Shown here piece after piece: positions 8,945 through 18,310 of a stretch of 64,000 nt of DNA; the first letter of the stretch is position 1; each line of letters opens with the position of its first letter. A program made the translations under genes and the position numbers. The notes below the pieces were generated by a model that had not been told where the DNA came from, made no database searches, and saw only the letters and a program-made list of their open reading frames with translations. Source of the stretch: Brachyspira hampsonii (GTDB taxonomy: Bacteria; Spirochaetota; Brachyspiria; Brachyspirales; Brachyspiraceae); assembly GCF_001746205.1 (NCBI RefSeq), contig NZ_MDCO01000006.1, positions 310,001 through 374,000 of the forward strand, in the 5' to 3' direction.

Positions 8945-10132
8945 CTACTCTCTTTCTACTATAGTAGCACAGCCCATACCGCCGCCGATACAAAGAGTAG
9001 CAAGACCTCTTTTAGCATTTTTAGCTTCCATTTCATGAAGTAATGTAACTAAAATTCTGCAGCCTGAAGCACCTACTGGGTGTCCTAAAGCTATAGCTCC
9101 GCCATTAGGGTTAAGCTGTTTTTCTACATCAATACCTAATTCTTTACCAACTGCAACTGACTGAGCAGCGAAAGCTTCGTTAGATTCAATGATATCGAAA
9201 TCTTTAATAGTTAATCCTGTTTTAGCTAATAATTTTTTAGTAGCAGCAACAGGTCCAATACCCATAATTCTAGGTTCAACACCGCCTAAACCGCCTGCAA
9301 TCCAAGTAGCCATAGGTTTAATACCTAATTCTTTAGCTTTTTCTTCGCTCATTACTACTACTGCAGCAGCTCCGTCATTGATACTAGAAGCATTACCAGC
9401 TGTAACTTTTCCGCCGTCTGGTTTGAATGCAGGTTTTAATTTAGCTAAACTTTCTACTGTAGTTCCAGGTCTTGGACCTTCATCTTTATCAAATACTATC
9501 TCGCCTTTTTTAGTTTTAATAGTTACAGGTACTATTTCTTTTTTGAAAGCACCAGCTTCCTGAGCTTTAACGGCTTTTTGCTGAGAATTAGCAGCAAATG
9601 CATCTAATTCTTCTCTAGTAAGTTTCCAATCATCACAAACATTTTCTGCTGTTATACCCATGTGATAGTTATTGAATGCATCCCAAAGAGCATCATTAAC
9701 CATAGTATCTATTATTGTATCATTACCCATTCTGTAACCATAACGAGCTTTTTTAAGTGCATAAGGTGCTAATGACATATTTTCAGTACCGCCTGCAACT
9801 ACTATATCAGCATTTCCAGCAGCGATCATATTAGCAGCAATATTTACAGCATCAAGTCCTGAACCGCAAACAACATTTATTGTCATAGCAGGTACTTCTA
9901 CAGGTAAGCCTGCTTTTATAGAACTTTGACGAGCAACATTCTGACCTTGTGATGCTTGTATAACACAACCCATATATACCATATCAACTTGATTAGGAGC
10001 AACTTTAGCTCTATTTAAAGCTTCTTTTATAACTATTGCACCAAGTTCAGCAGCTGGAACTGTACTTAAAGATCCGCCCATACTTCCTATTGCTGTACGG
10101 CAGGCACTTGCTATTACTATTTTTCTAGACAT
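8945..10132 (-). CDS. thlA: Acetyl-CoA acetyltransferase (thiolase)
   Basis: 395 residues; condenses two acetyl-CoA to acetoacetyl-CoA, the entry to butyrate formation. The nucleophilic cysteine lies in [14 protein letters not shown] (about residue 88), and the C-terminal catalytic pair in [14 protein letters not shown] and [11 protein letters not shown]. Length and motifs match biosynthetic thiolases. It is the first gene of the minus-strand thl-crt-hbd group and has its own promoter (see 10161-10230). The start is supported by GGAG seven bases before the ATG. Confidence 0.95.
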   Translation of the reverse strand: MSRKIVIASACRTAIGSMGGSLSTVPAAELGAIVIKEALNRAKVAPNQVDMVYMGCVIQASQGQNVARQSSIKAGLPVEVPAMTINVVCGSGLDAVNIAANMIAAGNADIVVAGGTENMSLAPYALKKARYGYRMGNDTIIDTMVNDALWDAFNNYHMGITAENVCDDWKLTREELDAFAANSQQKAVKAQEAGAFKKEIVPVTIKTKKGEIVFDKDEGPRPGTTVESLAKLKPAFKPDGGKVTAGNASSINDGAAAVVVMSEEKAKELGIKPMATWIAGGLGGVEPRIMGIGPVAATKKLLAKTGLTIKDFDIIESNEAFAAQSVAVGKELGIDVEKQLNPNGGAIALGHPVGASGCRILVTLLHEMEAKNAKRGLATLCIGGGMGCATIVERE

Positions 10133-10160
10133 TTTTAATCTCCAAAGAATTATTAGTTTT

Positions 10161-10230
10161 CACATTCATATTTAAACGTAAAATATTAATGTGTTGCTTT
10201 TATTATAGTACATTTTTTTATTAAATTCAA
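10161..10230 (-). promoter_or_regulatory. thl promoter with inverted repeat at the transcript start
   Basis: On the minus strand TTGAAT (10230-10225) and TATAAT (10207-10202) are separated by 17 bases. Just after the predicted start lies an inverted repeat, CACATT-c-ATATTT (10161-10173) against AAATAT-t-AATGTG (10181-10193), with a seven-base gap. The position suits either a repressor operator or a protective 5' stem. The rest of the interval up to mutL (10231-10434) is AT-rich with no other visible element. Confidence 0.55.
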
Positions 10231-10434
10231 TTAAATATTAATTTTTTTTATTATAAATAGTAATAGTATATTATTTTAGTAATTATAAATAATAAATGAA
10301 CTAAATAGATACTTTACTATTATATGGTTACAAAAAAAATCATATTTCTATATATTAACATATCATACATCTATATTATGTATATATAATTTTTTATATC
10401 TTTTTATTAGTTTTTATGATAGAATATCAATATT

Positions 10435-12285
10435 ATGATTAAAAATATTATAAAATTACCGCAATCTGTAGCTAATCGTATAGCTGCCGGAGAAGTTATA
10501 GAAAGACCTGCATCTATGCTTAAAGAATTATTAGAAAATGCAATAGATTCAGGAGCTTCAAATATAGAAGTCTCAGTAGAAGAAGCCGGTATTAGATCTA
10601 TGATAGTAGAAGATGATGGAAGCGGAATAAGATTCAATGAACTTCCTCTAGCTATAACTCATCATGCTACAAGTAAAATACATTCTATAGAAGATTTGGA
10701 TTCAATATATACATTAGGCTTTAGAGGAGAGGCTTTAGCATCTATATCCGATGTTACAAATTTAGAAATTGTTTCAAAAAGTGTAGAAGAAAGCAATGGA
10801 GGAAAAATACTAGTAGAAGGAGGTAAGATAATAGAACATAAACCTGCTGCTGCTTCACAGGGTACGAAAATTATAGCCAAAAATCTATTCTTTAATATAC
10901 CTGCAAGATACAAATTTCTTAAACATATTTCAAGAGAATTTTTCCTAGTTAAAGAAGTTTTTGATATGGAAGCATTAGTACAGCCTAATATTTCTATGAA
11001 ACTTAAAAATAATGGTAAAGTTGTAAGTTCATATATAAAAGCAGATACTCTAAAAGAAAGAATAGAAAATTACTTATCTGACAGCAATATATTTAGAAAT
11101 TTAATAGAAATTGAAATAGAAAAAGATGATGTATCAATATACGGTTTATTTTCAAATTCTAAAATAAGCCAATCTATAAGAAAGAATAATTTTATATTTC
11201 TAAATAACAGACCTATAGAAAATAGAGTTCTTGCTTATGCTATTAAAAATGCATACTCTAATGCCATACCTAAAGAGAGATATCCATTCTTTTTCCTATA
11301 CATTAATATTGACAGCAGCAAAATAGATGTGAATGTTCACCCAAGCAAAAAAGAAGTGAGAATAAAAAATGAAAGAGAAATATCAGGTATACTGTATAAT
11401 ACTATAGTAAATAATATAAACTCAGGAAACAATTTAGATTCTGTTAATATAGAAATAGATATTGATAAAGATATAACCCCTACTTTTCCAATACAGAATA
11501 ATAATTACAATACATATAATACTTCAAATTATAATACTGAATCATCAAATAAAAAAAAATATGATAATATAAACTATTCAAATAGCAGCTATAGAGAATA
11601 TGATTTAAATAATAACGGCAATATAACAAATATAATAGAAGAAAATAATATTAATAAAGAAATAAATTTAAATAATAATAATTTTAATACTAATAATATG
11701 GAATTTGGAGAGTACACAAGAGCCATAGGACAGGTATTTTCTTCATACATAGTAGCTGAAAGAGGCGGAGAAATGTATATAATAGATCAGCATGCCGCTT
11801 ATGAAAGGCTTAATTATGAGAGAATATACAAAACTCTTATGTCAAAAAAAATAGAGTATGAAAAACTTCTTATACCATGCGAAATTGAGTATAGAGATTA
11901 TGAAATAGATATTTTAAATGCCTCAAAAGAATCAATAGAATCAATAGGTATAAAATTTGAAACTAATTCAAAACATAGCATTATAATAGAAGATATACCA
12001 ATATATATTCCTAGAAACCAAAAAATAGAAAAAATAATAAAAGACATTTTGGATATATATATTTCAAAAGGAGATAATAACAATTTAGAAAAAGTAATAA
12101 AGCATACTTGTTCTACTATATCATGCAAATATTCTCCTAAGGCTGGAGATAAACTTTCAAACAGTGATATGCAGACATTGCTTGATTTACTCGAAGAAGA
12201 AAATATACTTACAAATTGTCCTCATGGAAGACCTTTTGTATTAAGACTTTCAAAAGAATATTTAGATAAAAAATTCTTTAGATGA
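10435..12285 (+). CDS. mutL: DNA mismatch repair protein MutL
   Basis: 616 residues. The N-terminal GHKL ATPase carries the family motifs AAGEVIERPASMLKELLENAID (here given as its core ELLENAID), VEDDGSGI, TSKI and TLGFRGEALASI within the first 100 residues, and VNVHPSKKEVRI near 305. The C-terminal dimerisation region includes QVFSSYIVAE, IIDQHAAYERL and a terminal CPHGRPFVLRLS. DQHAAYERL and CPHGRP resemble the endonuclease-type MutL of bacteria lacking MutH. Residues about 345-420 form an Asn/Tyr-rich linker of low complexity. MutS is not in this window. Confidence 0.95.
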   Translation: MIKNIIKLPQSVANRIAAGEVIERPASMLKELLENAIDSGASNIEVSVEEAGIRSMIVEDDGSGIRFNELPLAITHHATSKIHSIEDLDSIYTLGFRGEALASISDVTNLEIVSKSVEESNGGKILVEGGKIIEHKPAAASQGTKIIAKNLFFNIPARYKFLKHISREFFLVKEVFDMEALVQPNISMKLKNNGKVVSSYIKADTLKERIENYLSDSNIFRNLIEIEIEKDDVSIYGLFSNSKISQSIRKNNFIFLNNRPIENRVLAYAIKNAYSNAIPKERYPFFFLYINIDSSKIDVNVHPSKKEVRIKNEREISGILYNTIVNNINSGNNLDSVNIEIDIDKDITPTFPIQNNNYNTYNTSNYNTESSNKKKYDNINYSNSSYREYDLNNNGNITNIIEENNINKEINLNNNNFNTNNMEFGEYTRAIGQVFSSYIVAERGGEMYIIDQHAAYERLNYERIYKTLMSKKIEYEKLLIPCEIEYRDYEIDILNASKESIESIGIKFETNSKHSIIIEDIPIYIPRNQKIEKIIKDILDIYISKGDNNNLEKVIKHTCSTISCKYSPKAGDKLSNSDMQTLLDLLEEENILTNCPHGRPFVLRLSKEYLDKKFFR

Positions 12286-12533
12286 TATATTTTTTTATTA
12301 ATATAGTTGTTTCTAAACTAATTTTGTTTATTAATTATTGGGACTATCCTTTATTTAAATATTATTATCTTATTTAAAACTAAAACAATATATAAAAAAT
12401 TACTATAAATAAAAACCATAGAATGTGTTTTTAATACTAACTATGTAAATTCACAAAATTGCAGCATCTCTACTCTATTCATATAAGTTAAATTTATTTG
12501 TCATAATATCCGATTTTAAAATGTAAAAATAAC

Positions 12534-12562
12534 TTGAAAATCTTTAAATAATAATGTTAAAT
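12534..12562 (+). promoter_or_regulatory. Candidate promoter of the lytic transglycosylase gene
   Basis: TTGAAA (12534-12539) and TTAAAT (12557-12562) with a 17-base spacer end 15 bases before the ribosome site AAGGCAGG (12577-12584). The rest of the 12286-12590 interval is AT-rich and shows no gene. Confidence 0.4.
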
Positions 12563-12590
12563 ATATTAATAATTTTAAGGCAGGTTTATT

Positions 12591-13982
12591 ATTAGAAACA
12601 TAAAAAAGAATATAATAATTATTTTACTCATAATAATAATGTTATTTGCAAACTCTTGCGACACTTTTGATATGTATATAAGAAAAGCATTAGACGGTGT
12701 AAATTTATACGAACTTAGTATTTTTGGGGAATCACTTGGACGCGATATAAAAGTTGTAGAGCTTAGAGGTTTTGATGTAAATAATTTTAGAAGCGATAGA
12801 GTTTCATACTATATAAATAGATATCAAGGAAGCTGGAAAAACTATATGCAAAAAATTATAGACAGATCCCAAATATATCTTCCTTATATAAAAGAAGTAT
12901 TTAAAGAAAAAGGAGTACCTGAAGATTTAGTTTACTTGCCTATAATAGAAAGCGATTTCAATCCTCAGGCAGTTTCTCATGCAGGTGCTGCCGGACTTTG
13001 GCAGTTCATGCCTATGACAGGTGCTATATATAATCTTAAAGTTAATTATTGGTCTGATGATAGATTTGACCCGGAACGCTCTACAAAAGCAGCTGCAGAT
13101 CATTTAGTAAGACTCGATAAAAACTTTAAATCTTGGGTGATAGCTTTAATTGCATACAATGCAGGAGGAGGAAGAATATCAAAAGCCATAAGAGAAGTAA
13201 AAAGCAATGATTTTGAGGATTTACTAGCAGCAGACGTACTTCCTAAAGAAACTGAGGAATATATACCTAAATATGTTGCTGCTGTTATAATAGCTAAAAA
13301 TCCTGAAAAATTTGGTTTTAAAGTAAATAAGCCTAAAGTAGTATTCCCTCAAGGTGATTTAGTTTATGTTGATGATGCTGCTGATTTATCCGTTATAGCC
13401 AAGATGATAGATGTTGATACTGAAGATTTAAAAGCTTTAAATCCTCATTTAGCAAGAGGAGTAACGCCTCCAGGTATGGTTAGATATCCTTTAAGAGTTC
13501 CGGAAGGATTGGGAAATAAATTTAATGAAACTTTTGCTAAAATACCTGCTTCAGAAAGAGTTACTTTTAGAAGACATGAAGTAAAAATGAATGAAACTCT
13601 TTCTCATCTTTCTAAATTTTATGGTGTGCCTATAAATGCCATAGTAGAAATAAATAAATTAAAATCAAGAAGTCTCAATATAGGTCAGCAAGTAATGATT
13701 CCTATTCAAGGTCTTGATAATGCTAAACAGGTGGATTTGGCACAATATGAAGAAGAACAGCAAAGAATAAGAGAAGGTAAATTCGTTTATTTTGAATCTT
13801 TGCCGCCGCCTGATTATGAATATAAAGATATAATGTATCATGTCAGATCTGGGGATACTCTTTGGATTATAGCAAGAAGATTCCATATTGATATAGCAGA
13901 AATAAAAGCTTGGAATAAATTAAACAGCAATGTTCTTTCTATAGGAACAGAAATATTTTTAAGAATTCCTGTAAATAAATAA
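12591..13982 (+). CDS. MltD-like membrane-bound lytic transglycosylase with two LysM domains, ATT start
   Basis: About 463 residues. An SLT domain (residues about 95-220) carries the catalytic glutamate in LPIIESDFNPQAVSHAGAAG and the motif ALIAYNAGGGRI; two LysM peptidoglycan-binding domains follow (VKMNETLSHLSKFYGVPINA and MYHVRSGDTLWIIARRFHID). It cleaves peptidoglycan glycan strands. The first ATG (12639) lacks a ribosome site, while the frame continues upstream through a lysine-containing, strongly hydrophobic signal peptide ending LLIIIMLFANSC, a spirochaete-type lipobox. The plausible start is ATT at 12591 (or 12588), 6-10 bases after AAGGCAGG. Expected to be a lipoprotein. Confidence 0.85.
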   Translation: MRNIKKNIIIILLIIIMLFANSCDTFDMYIRKALDGVNLYELSIFGESLGRDIKVVELRGFDVNNFRSDRVSYYINRYQGSWKNYMQKIIDRSQIYLPYIKEVFKEKGVPEDLVYLPIIESDFNPQAVSHAGAAGLWQFMPMTGAIYNLKVNYWSDDRFDPERSTKAAADHLVRLDKNFKSWVIALIAYNAGGGRISKAIREVKSNDFEDLLAADVLPKETEEYIPKYVAAVIIAKNPEKFGFKVNKPKVVFPQGDLVYVDDAADLSVIAKMIDVDTEDLKALNPHLARGVTPPGMVRYPLRVPEGLGNKFNETFAKIPASERVTFRRHEVKMNETLSHLSKFYGVPINAIVEINKLKSRSLNIGQQVMIPIQGLDNAKQVDLAQYEEEQQRIREGKFVYFESLPPPDYEYKDIMYHVRSGDTLWIIARRFHIDIAEIKAWNKLNSNVLSIGTEIFLRIPVNK

Positions 13983-13985
13983 TAT

Positions 13986-14132
13986 TTATTTAAGTTTTTC
14001 ATTTATGAGAGTTTCTAATCTATTCAGTATTTTAGTTCTTCTTTCCCAAAGATAATCAACCATAGAATCATATATTTTTATCTGTTTCTGAAAAGAATAA
14101 ATAGTTTGTCATCTCTATGTAATCTTTCTACT
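13986..14132 (-). pseudogene. Decayed C-terminal gene fragment
   Basis: On the minus strand a coding-like tail ends at the stop 13986-13988 and reads ...DSMVDYLWERRTKILNRL... Upstream of a frame break near 14095-14100 the adjacent frame continues with ERLHRDDKLF before running into the GC-rich segment at 14131. No start codon or full domain is present. I do not recognise the parent protein. Confidence 0.45.
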
Positions 14133-14206
14133 TCACCGAATAGGCACCTACTCGGTGGTGACCCATACGAAGTACGCCTGCGGCGAGAAGCAAAAGGACT
14201 GCATAC
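14131..14206. repeat. GC-rich palindromic segment, possibly a dispersed repeat
   Basis: This 76-base stretch is far richer in G+C than its surroundings. It contains an inverted repeat, CACCGAATAGG (14134-14144) and CCTACTCGGTG (14147-14157), with one mismatch, then ACGCCTGCGGCGAG with a small CGCC/GGCG stem. It directly abuts the broken gene fragment. There is only one copy in this window, so calling it a dispersed element is inference. Confidence 0.4.
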
Positions 14207-14328
14207 TTATATACTGAAATGATGGTTTATGTAACATATAAAACATTATTTTTATAATTGATAAATTATAAAAATTTAATATACAATCTTGTCAAGTAGT
14301 TTTGAAACAAGTCTAATGGGACAAACAA

Positions 14329-15546
14329 ATGAATATAATAAAATTAGCTTTTGATAATCTCTGGTATAATAAAACCAGAACAATTTTAAATATGATACTT
14401 ATTATAGTGTCTTTCGTATCTCTTATGATGATAAGCGGGTATAATAACTTTACAAAAGAAGGAATTATTACAAGTATAAATACAAGCGGAGGCTCTATTG
14501 TAATAGCTGATAAATCATATTGGGATAAAAAAAGCGAAAAAATTAATATGCTTAAAGATAATGATTTTGAAATTATTTATAAAAAACTTGAAACTATAAA
14601 TGAAGTTAATGATTATCAGAAAAAACTAGATATAGGCGGACTTATAGGCAATGAAAATAAAAGTAAATTCTTTTCAGGATATGCTTATGAAAAACCTTCA
14701 AAAATCATGTCGTCAGTTTCTTTAAAGTCTGGTACACCTATATTTGATGATGATATTAATACTATGGTGCTAGGTAAAGATTTAGGAGAGTTTTTTAATC
14801 TCAATTGTGATGAAGAGACTTATTTAAATTTGATGACTGATTTTGGAGAGGGCATAAGTTTAGGTTCTTTAATGGCGGTTGGTTTGATATCATTAAATAA
14901 TAGTGCTTCAGATGCTATTACTATTTACTGTCCTCTTAATGCTGTATATGAAGTATTTGGTCTTGAATATGGCGATGCTCATAATTTACTCATATATTTA
15001 AAAGATTATAAAAAGGCAGAGGAAATAAAAAACTATCTTAACAACTATTTTAATGAAAACAATTTAAATTATGAGGCTAAAGATTGGAAGGATTTGAATG
15101 CATTTTTGCTTTCTGTAATTGATATGAATACCAATAATTATTTAATAGCTTTGGGAGTATTAAGCATATTAGTATTTGTTTCAGTTATGCAGATGCTTAC
15201 TACAAATTTTTTGGAGAGATTAAATGAGTTTGGCACTATGCGGGCATTAGGGATAAATATAAAAAATGTAACTTTACTTTTATTTTTGGAAATTATCATA
15301 ATGGCAGTATTAAGTTCAGTTATTTCAATAATTATTTCTTACAGTGCTTCTGGAATACTTAATGCTTCAAACTTTATAATGAAATTTCCTGGGGCTACTG
15401 ACGGTTATCCTTTAAGTTTATTACTAACATTTAAAGATACTGTTTTAATATTTGCATGGGTACTATCTGTATCAATTTTAGCAGGTATTTATCCGATAAT
15501 AAAGGTTATAAAAATGCCTATAATAGAGGTTATAAAATATGTTTAG
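14329..15546 (+). CDS. FtsX/MacB-type ABC transporter permease
   Basis: 405 residues: one N-terminal helix (NMILIIVSFVSLMMISG), a long extracytoplasmic MacB-like domain (about 40-265), and three C-terminal helices, with NEFGTMRALGINIKNVTLLLFLE marking the FtsX fold. Such permeases work with a LolD/MacB-type ATPase in lipoprotein release, peptide export or mechanotransmission. No ATPase gene adjoins it; upstream lie only a gene relic and a GC-rich segment. It overlaps the next gene, a LolA-like protein, by eight bases, so translation is probably coupled, and a lipoprotein or lipid trafficking role is plausible. Confidence 0.82.
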   Translation: MNIIKLAFDNLWYNKTRTILNMILIIVSFVSLMMISGYNNFTKEGIITSINTSGGSIVIADKSYWDKKSEKINMLKDNDFEIIYKKLETINEVNDYQKKLDIGGLIGNENKSKFFSGYAYEKPSKIMSSVSLKSGTPIFDDDINTMVLGKDLGEFFNLNCDEETYLNLMTDFGEGISLGSLMAVGLISLNNSASDAITIYCPLNAVYEVFGLEYGDAHNLLIYLKDYKKAEEIKNYLNNYFNENNLNYEAKDWKDLNAFLLSVIDMNTNNYLIALGVLSILVFVSVMQMLTTNFLERLNEFGTMRALGINIKNVTLLLFLEIIIMAVLSSVISIIISYSASGILNASNFIMKFPGATDGYPLSLLLTFKDTVLIFAWVLSVSILAGIYPIIKVIKMPIIEVIKYV

Positions 15547-16222
15547 AAAAATTTTAAAAGTTTTATTTATAATAAGTATTTTATCTTTTAATTTGTATAG
15601 TCAGAATATATTTGATGATTTTGTTAATATTTACAATAGAGGAGGCAAAAGTTATAATATGTCTGGAACTTTTACTGATATAAAAGACGGAAAAAAAACT
15701 ATTAATAATTTTGATATGATAGTTGGAAAAGATTATAAATTGATGTATTTAAAAGATAATAAAACTTTATTTTTAGCTAATAATCAGGGATTTTTTGTTC
15801 AGGGAGAGAAGCAGCTTTCTCCTTTAAAAATTTCAGGGAGCTATGTTGTAACGGGTGCTGCCAATATGAATGATTTGATGTCTATAAACTTTACTGATGA
15901 TTATAAACTTGAAAGCATTGTAAGTGATGAAGAAGTGAATTTAGTAAAGAAAAATATAAGCGTTACTTATGCTAAGGCAATATTAAAAAAAACTTCTAAT
16001 GGCTATAGTATAGATTTTTTTGACAATAGCGGTAAAGCATTAAAAAGAGGAATATATAAAATTAGTAATAATGCTTTTAATGATATGGAGTTTTATAATT
16101 TGATTATTAATAAGAATTTAAGCACAGTATGCCGTATAGAAACTACAGTGCCTTCAAATTATTCAAGTTCATATTTTAGAAGTGAAAACATGAAAATGCT
16201 TTTTAATTTATTTAAAGATTAA
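15539..16222 (+). CDS. LolA-like outer-membrane lipoprotein-sorting protein
   Basis: 227 residues with a signal peptide (MFRKILKVLFIISILSFNLY, cleavage near SQN). The mature part is a beta-rich single domain with the pattern seen in LolA/LolB-like carriers: MSGTFTDIKDGKKTINNFDM, then MLYLKDNKTL-type strands, and a closing strand pair around VCRIETTVP. These proteins bind lipidated proteins or lipids in the periplasm. It overlaps the permease gene by eight bases and is followed eight bases later by a beta-barrel gene, so the three form an operon-like envelope module. The family call is by pattern and less certain than the export. Confidence 0.6.
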   Translation: MFRKILKVLFIISILSFNLYSQNIFDDFVNIYNRGGKSYNMSGTFTDIKDGKKTINNFDMIVGKDYKLMYLKDNKTLFLANNQGFFVQGEKQLSPLKISGSYVVTGAANMNDLMSINFTDDYKLESIVSDEEVNLVKKNISVTYAKAILKKTSNGYSIDFFDNSGKALKRGIYKISNNAFNDMEFYNLIINKNLSTVCRIETTVPSNYSSSYFRSENMKMLFNLFKD

Positions 16223-16230
16223 TTGAAGAA

Positions 16231-17289
16231 ATGAAAAATATAAAAATATATCTTATTTTTTTTATTATATCATCTATAGCATTCGCTGATATAACTCCTA
16301 AGTTCGGAATAAAAAATAATTTTAGTTATATGGATATGAAAGAGACGGCATTTATACCAAATTCTGTTTTAAGCAATGATACTTATTTTTATTTTGGATT
16401 TGAATATCTTAATAATAATTTTTATTTTTCATTTAAGCCGGCATTAAGAATATACACCAAAGATAACATAGATCTTATTTATGATAACGGTAATTTTATA
16501 AAGCAGACAGATAATAAAGCATATGCTTCTTTTACTTTTGATGAGATTCAATTTACATATATAAATGATATTTTGGGTTTTTATATAGGTAAAAGAAAAT
16601 TTCATTTCGGAGAAGGTTTTAATAGGCAGTATATGTTTGTAGGAGAGAGCGTATTATATAATGATTTTGATGCTTTATATAACAGCGAGCTTAATTTTTA
16701 TCAGGATAATATAACGCATTCTATAGGATTTATCACAGACACAAAGTCAATAGATTTATTAGAAAAACCAAAGTATTACAGAGCTTGGTATTATTTAAAA
16801 TATTCTTCTTCACATTTGGGTTTAATGGCTATTACAAAATATAATTATGACTTAACACTTAAAAATAATTTAATGCTTGGTTTTGAGACTTCATATATAT
16901 TTGATATAGGGTTTAAACTTTACGGAAATGTTACTTATAATATTTTAAGCAGTGATAATATAGGAAAAAGTCTTAATGATGTAAAAAGCCTTTTAGGAAT
17001 AAATTATACTTTTATTTATAATTATGATTTTATATTAAGTCCTTATGTTGAATATTTTTATGAGGATAGTCATTCATTTTACTCTATAGGACTTTATTTA
17101 TCTTTTCTTAACAATTTGTTTAATATAATAACTTATTTTTCTCATTCGCCTAATTATAAAATGGATTTAAATACTAAACTTCTTATCAACTATAATAATT
17201 TTAGTTTTACTTTTAATTATTATACTCCTTTCAATAGCAATGAAATTTTGGAGCATGCATTTGAAATAGGTTTGGAGTATAATTATTGA
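16231..17289 (+). CDS. Predicted outer-membrane beta-barrel protein
   Basis: 352 residues with a signal peptide (MKNIKIYLIFFIISSIAFA, then DITPKFG). The mature sequence alternates polar and aromatic residues in many short strands rich in Tyr/Phe/Asn and ends in FEIGLEYNY, typical of outer-membrane barrels with a terminal aromatic. It follows the LolA-like gene by eight bases. No named family is recognised. A role as the outer-membrane part of a permease, carrier and barrel pathway is inference from gene order. Confidence 0.65.
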   Translation: MKNIKIYLIFFIISSIAFADITPKFGIKNNFSYMDMKETAFIPNSVLSNDTYFYFGFEYLNNNFYFSFKPALRIYTKDNIDLIYDNGNFIKQTDNKAYASFTFDEIQFTYINDILGFYIGKRKFHFGEGFNRQYMFVGESVLYNDFDALYNSELNFYQDNITHSIGFITDTKSIDLLEKPKYYRAWYYLKYSSSHLGLMAITKYNYDLTLKNNLMLGFETSYIFDIGFKLYGNVTYNILSSDNIGKSLNDVKSLLGINYTFIYNYDFILSPYVEYFYEDSHSFYSIGLYLSFLNNLFNIITYFSHSPNYKMDLNTKLLINYNNFSFTFNYYTPFNSNEILEHAFEIGLEYNY

Positions 17290-17560
17290 TTAATTTTCCT
17301 AAGTAATATATTTTTTAATACTTTATTTATTTTTACTTACACTAAGTCTATTTACTAATTAAAGAAAATATATATTCTTATTTAATCTCATTTTTAAAAA
17401 ATGTAACATTTTATTTAATACTTATAAAAACATATAATTAATAATATAAATTTTTTTAGTAATATTATTAAATATAGTGGTAAAATCACTTTTTAATTCA
17501 TTGATTAATCTATATAAAAATATACAATGTGGTCAATTTAAAAATAGGAGCATTAATATT

Positions 17561-18004
17561 ATGGTTAAAAAAATATTTTTATTTACTTTATTAGTATCAA
17601 GTTTTTTGGTAATTGGATGCAGCAACAAAGATAAGACAGGAATTCCACAATTATCTTATAAACCTAATGGAATATCTTCTGTTTATGAAGGCAAAGGTTA
17701 TAAATTCTTTAGTATGGACGGCGACACTTATTCAGTAACTATTCAAAATGGAGGCATTAGCGGATTAGGTTCTCTTAGCTTTGATAAATCTAGTATTTAT
17801 AGTATAAATGCTGATGGTGATGATGATTCTACAGGAAATTATAAAAATTATGTAGTATATAATGATTTTTATAATGGAATTATTATGTTATCTAAAACCG
17901 ACAATAATATAGGAAATATTTATTTGACAAATATAGGCGGTTCAACAGTATCAGGAATTATTGATATTAATAGACCTGAAAGAAATATTCCAACTTCATA
18001 TTGA
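17561..18004 (+). CDS. Small lipoprotein, first of a tandem paralogous set; possibly frameshifted
   Basis: 147 residues from the ATG at 17561, which has AGGAG ten bases upstream; an in-frame GTG 28 codons earlier is rejected. The signal peptide (KKIFLFTLLVSSFLVIGCSN) ends in a lipobox and is nearly identical to those of the next three genes, while the mature part is different. The frame closes at 18004, but the +1 frame continues to 18173 with coding-like sequence (DWDFKTENKKIVKADIGF). One lost or gained base near 17960-18000 would make a protein of about 204 residues. Function unknown. Confidence 0.65.
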   Translation: MVKKIFLFTLLVSSFLVIGCSNKDKTGIPQLSYKPNGISSVYEGKGYKFFSMDGDTYSVTIQNGGISGLGSLSFDKSSIYSINADGDDDSTGNYKNYVVYNDFYNGIIMLSKTDNNIGNIYLTNIGGSTVSGIIDINRPERNIPTSY

Positions 18005-18173
18005 TTGGGATTTTAAAACAGAAAACAAAAAAATAGTTAAAGCTGATATAGGTTTTCGTTATAGTCCTATTCCAGTTGGAACTTTTACTAAAAAACAAGG
18101 AAGCTGGTATATTATGATCGATAGATTTATAACATCTATTAATAATATAAAATTTTTTTGGGAATATCATTAA
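18005..18173 (+). pseudogene. Out-of-frame continuation of the first tandem lipoprotein
   Basis: An open stretch in a different frame from the preceding lipoprotein, ending in ...FFWEYH. It has no ribosome site or plausible start of its own, yet its composition (RYSPIPVGTF, KKQGSWYIMI) looks like real protein. The simplest reading is a 3' part separated by a frameshift. Its paralogs are shorter and have no equivalent tail, so a fused remnant of another gene is also possible. Confidence 0.35.
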
Positions 18174-18310
18174 TTAGTTGAAAAATTATCTTTTAATTAA
18201 TTGTTTAATTTACATAAAAATTTAGTAATTTATCGATTATAAAAAATGTTTTACATGTTGTATAAATTATTATTTATAGTATATAAACATATAGTTTTTT
18301 ATTTTCATTA

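Noticed and set aside
14131-14206. tRNA or other stable RNA gene in the GC-rich segment
   Set aside because: No cloverleaf, T-loop GTTC-type motif or CCA-ready acceptor stem can be drawn; only one palindrome and a small stem are present.
17477-17560. Longer N-terminus of the first tandem lipoprotein from a GTG at 17477
   Set aside because: It would put 28 residues before a clean lipoprotein signal peptide; the ATG at 17561 has AGGAG and matches its paralogs.
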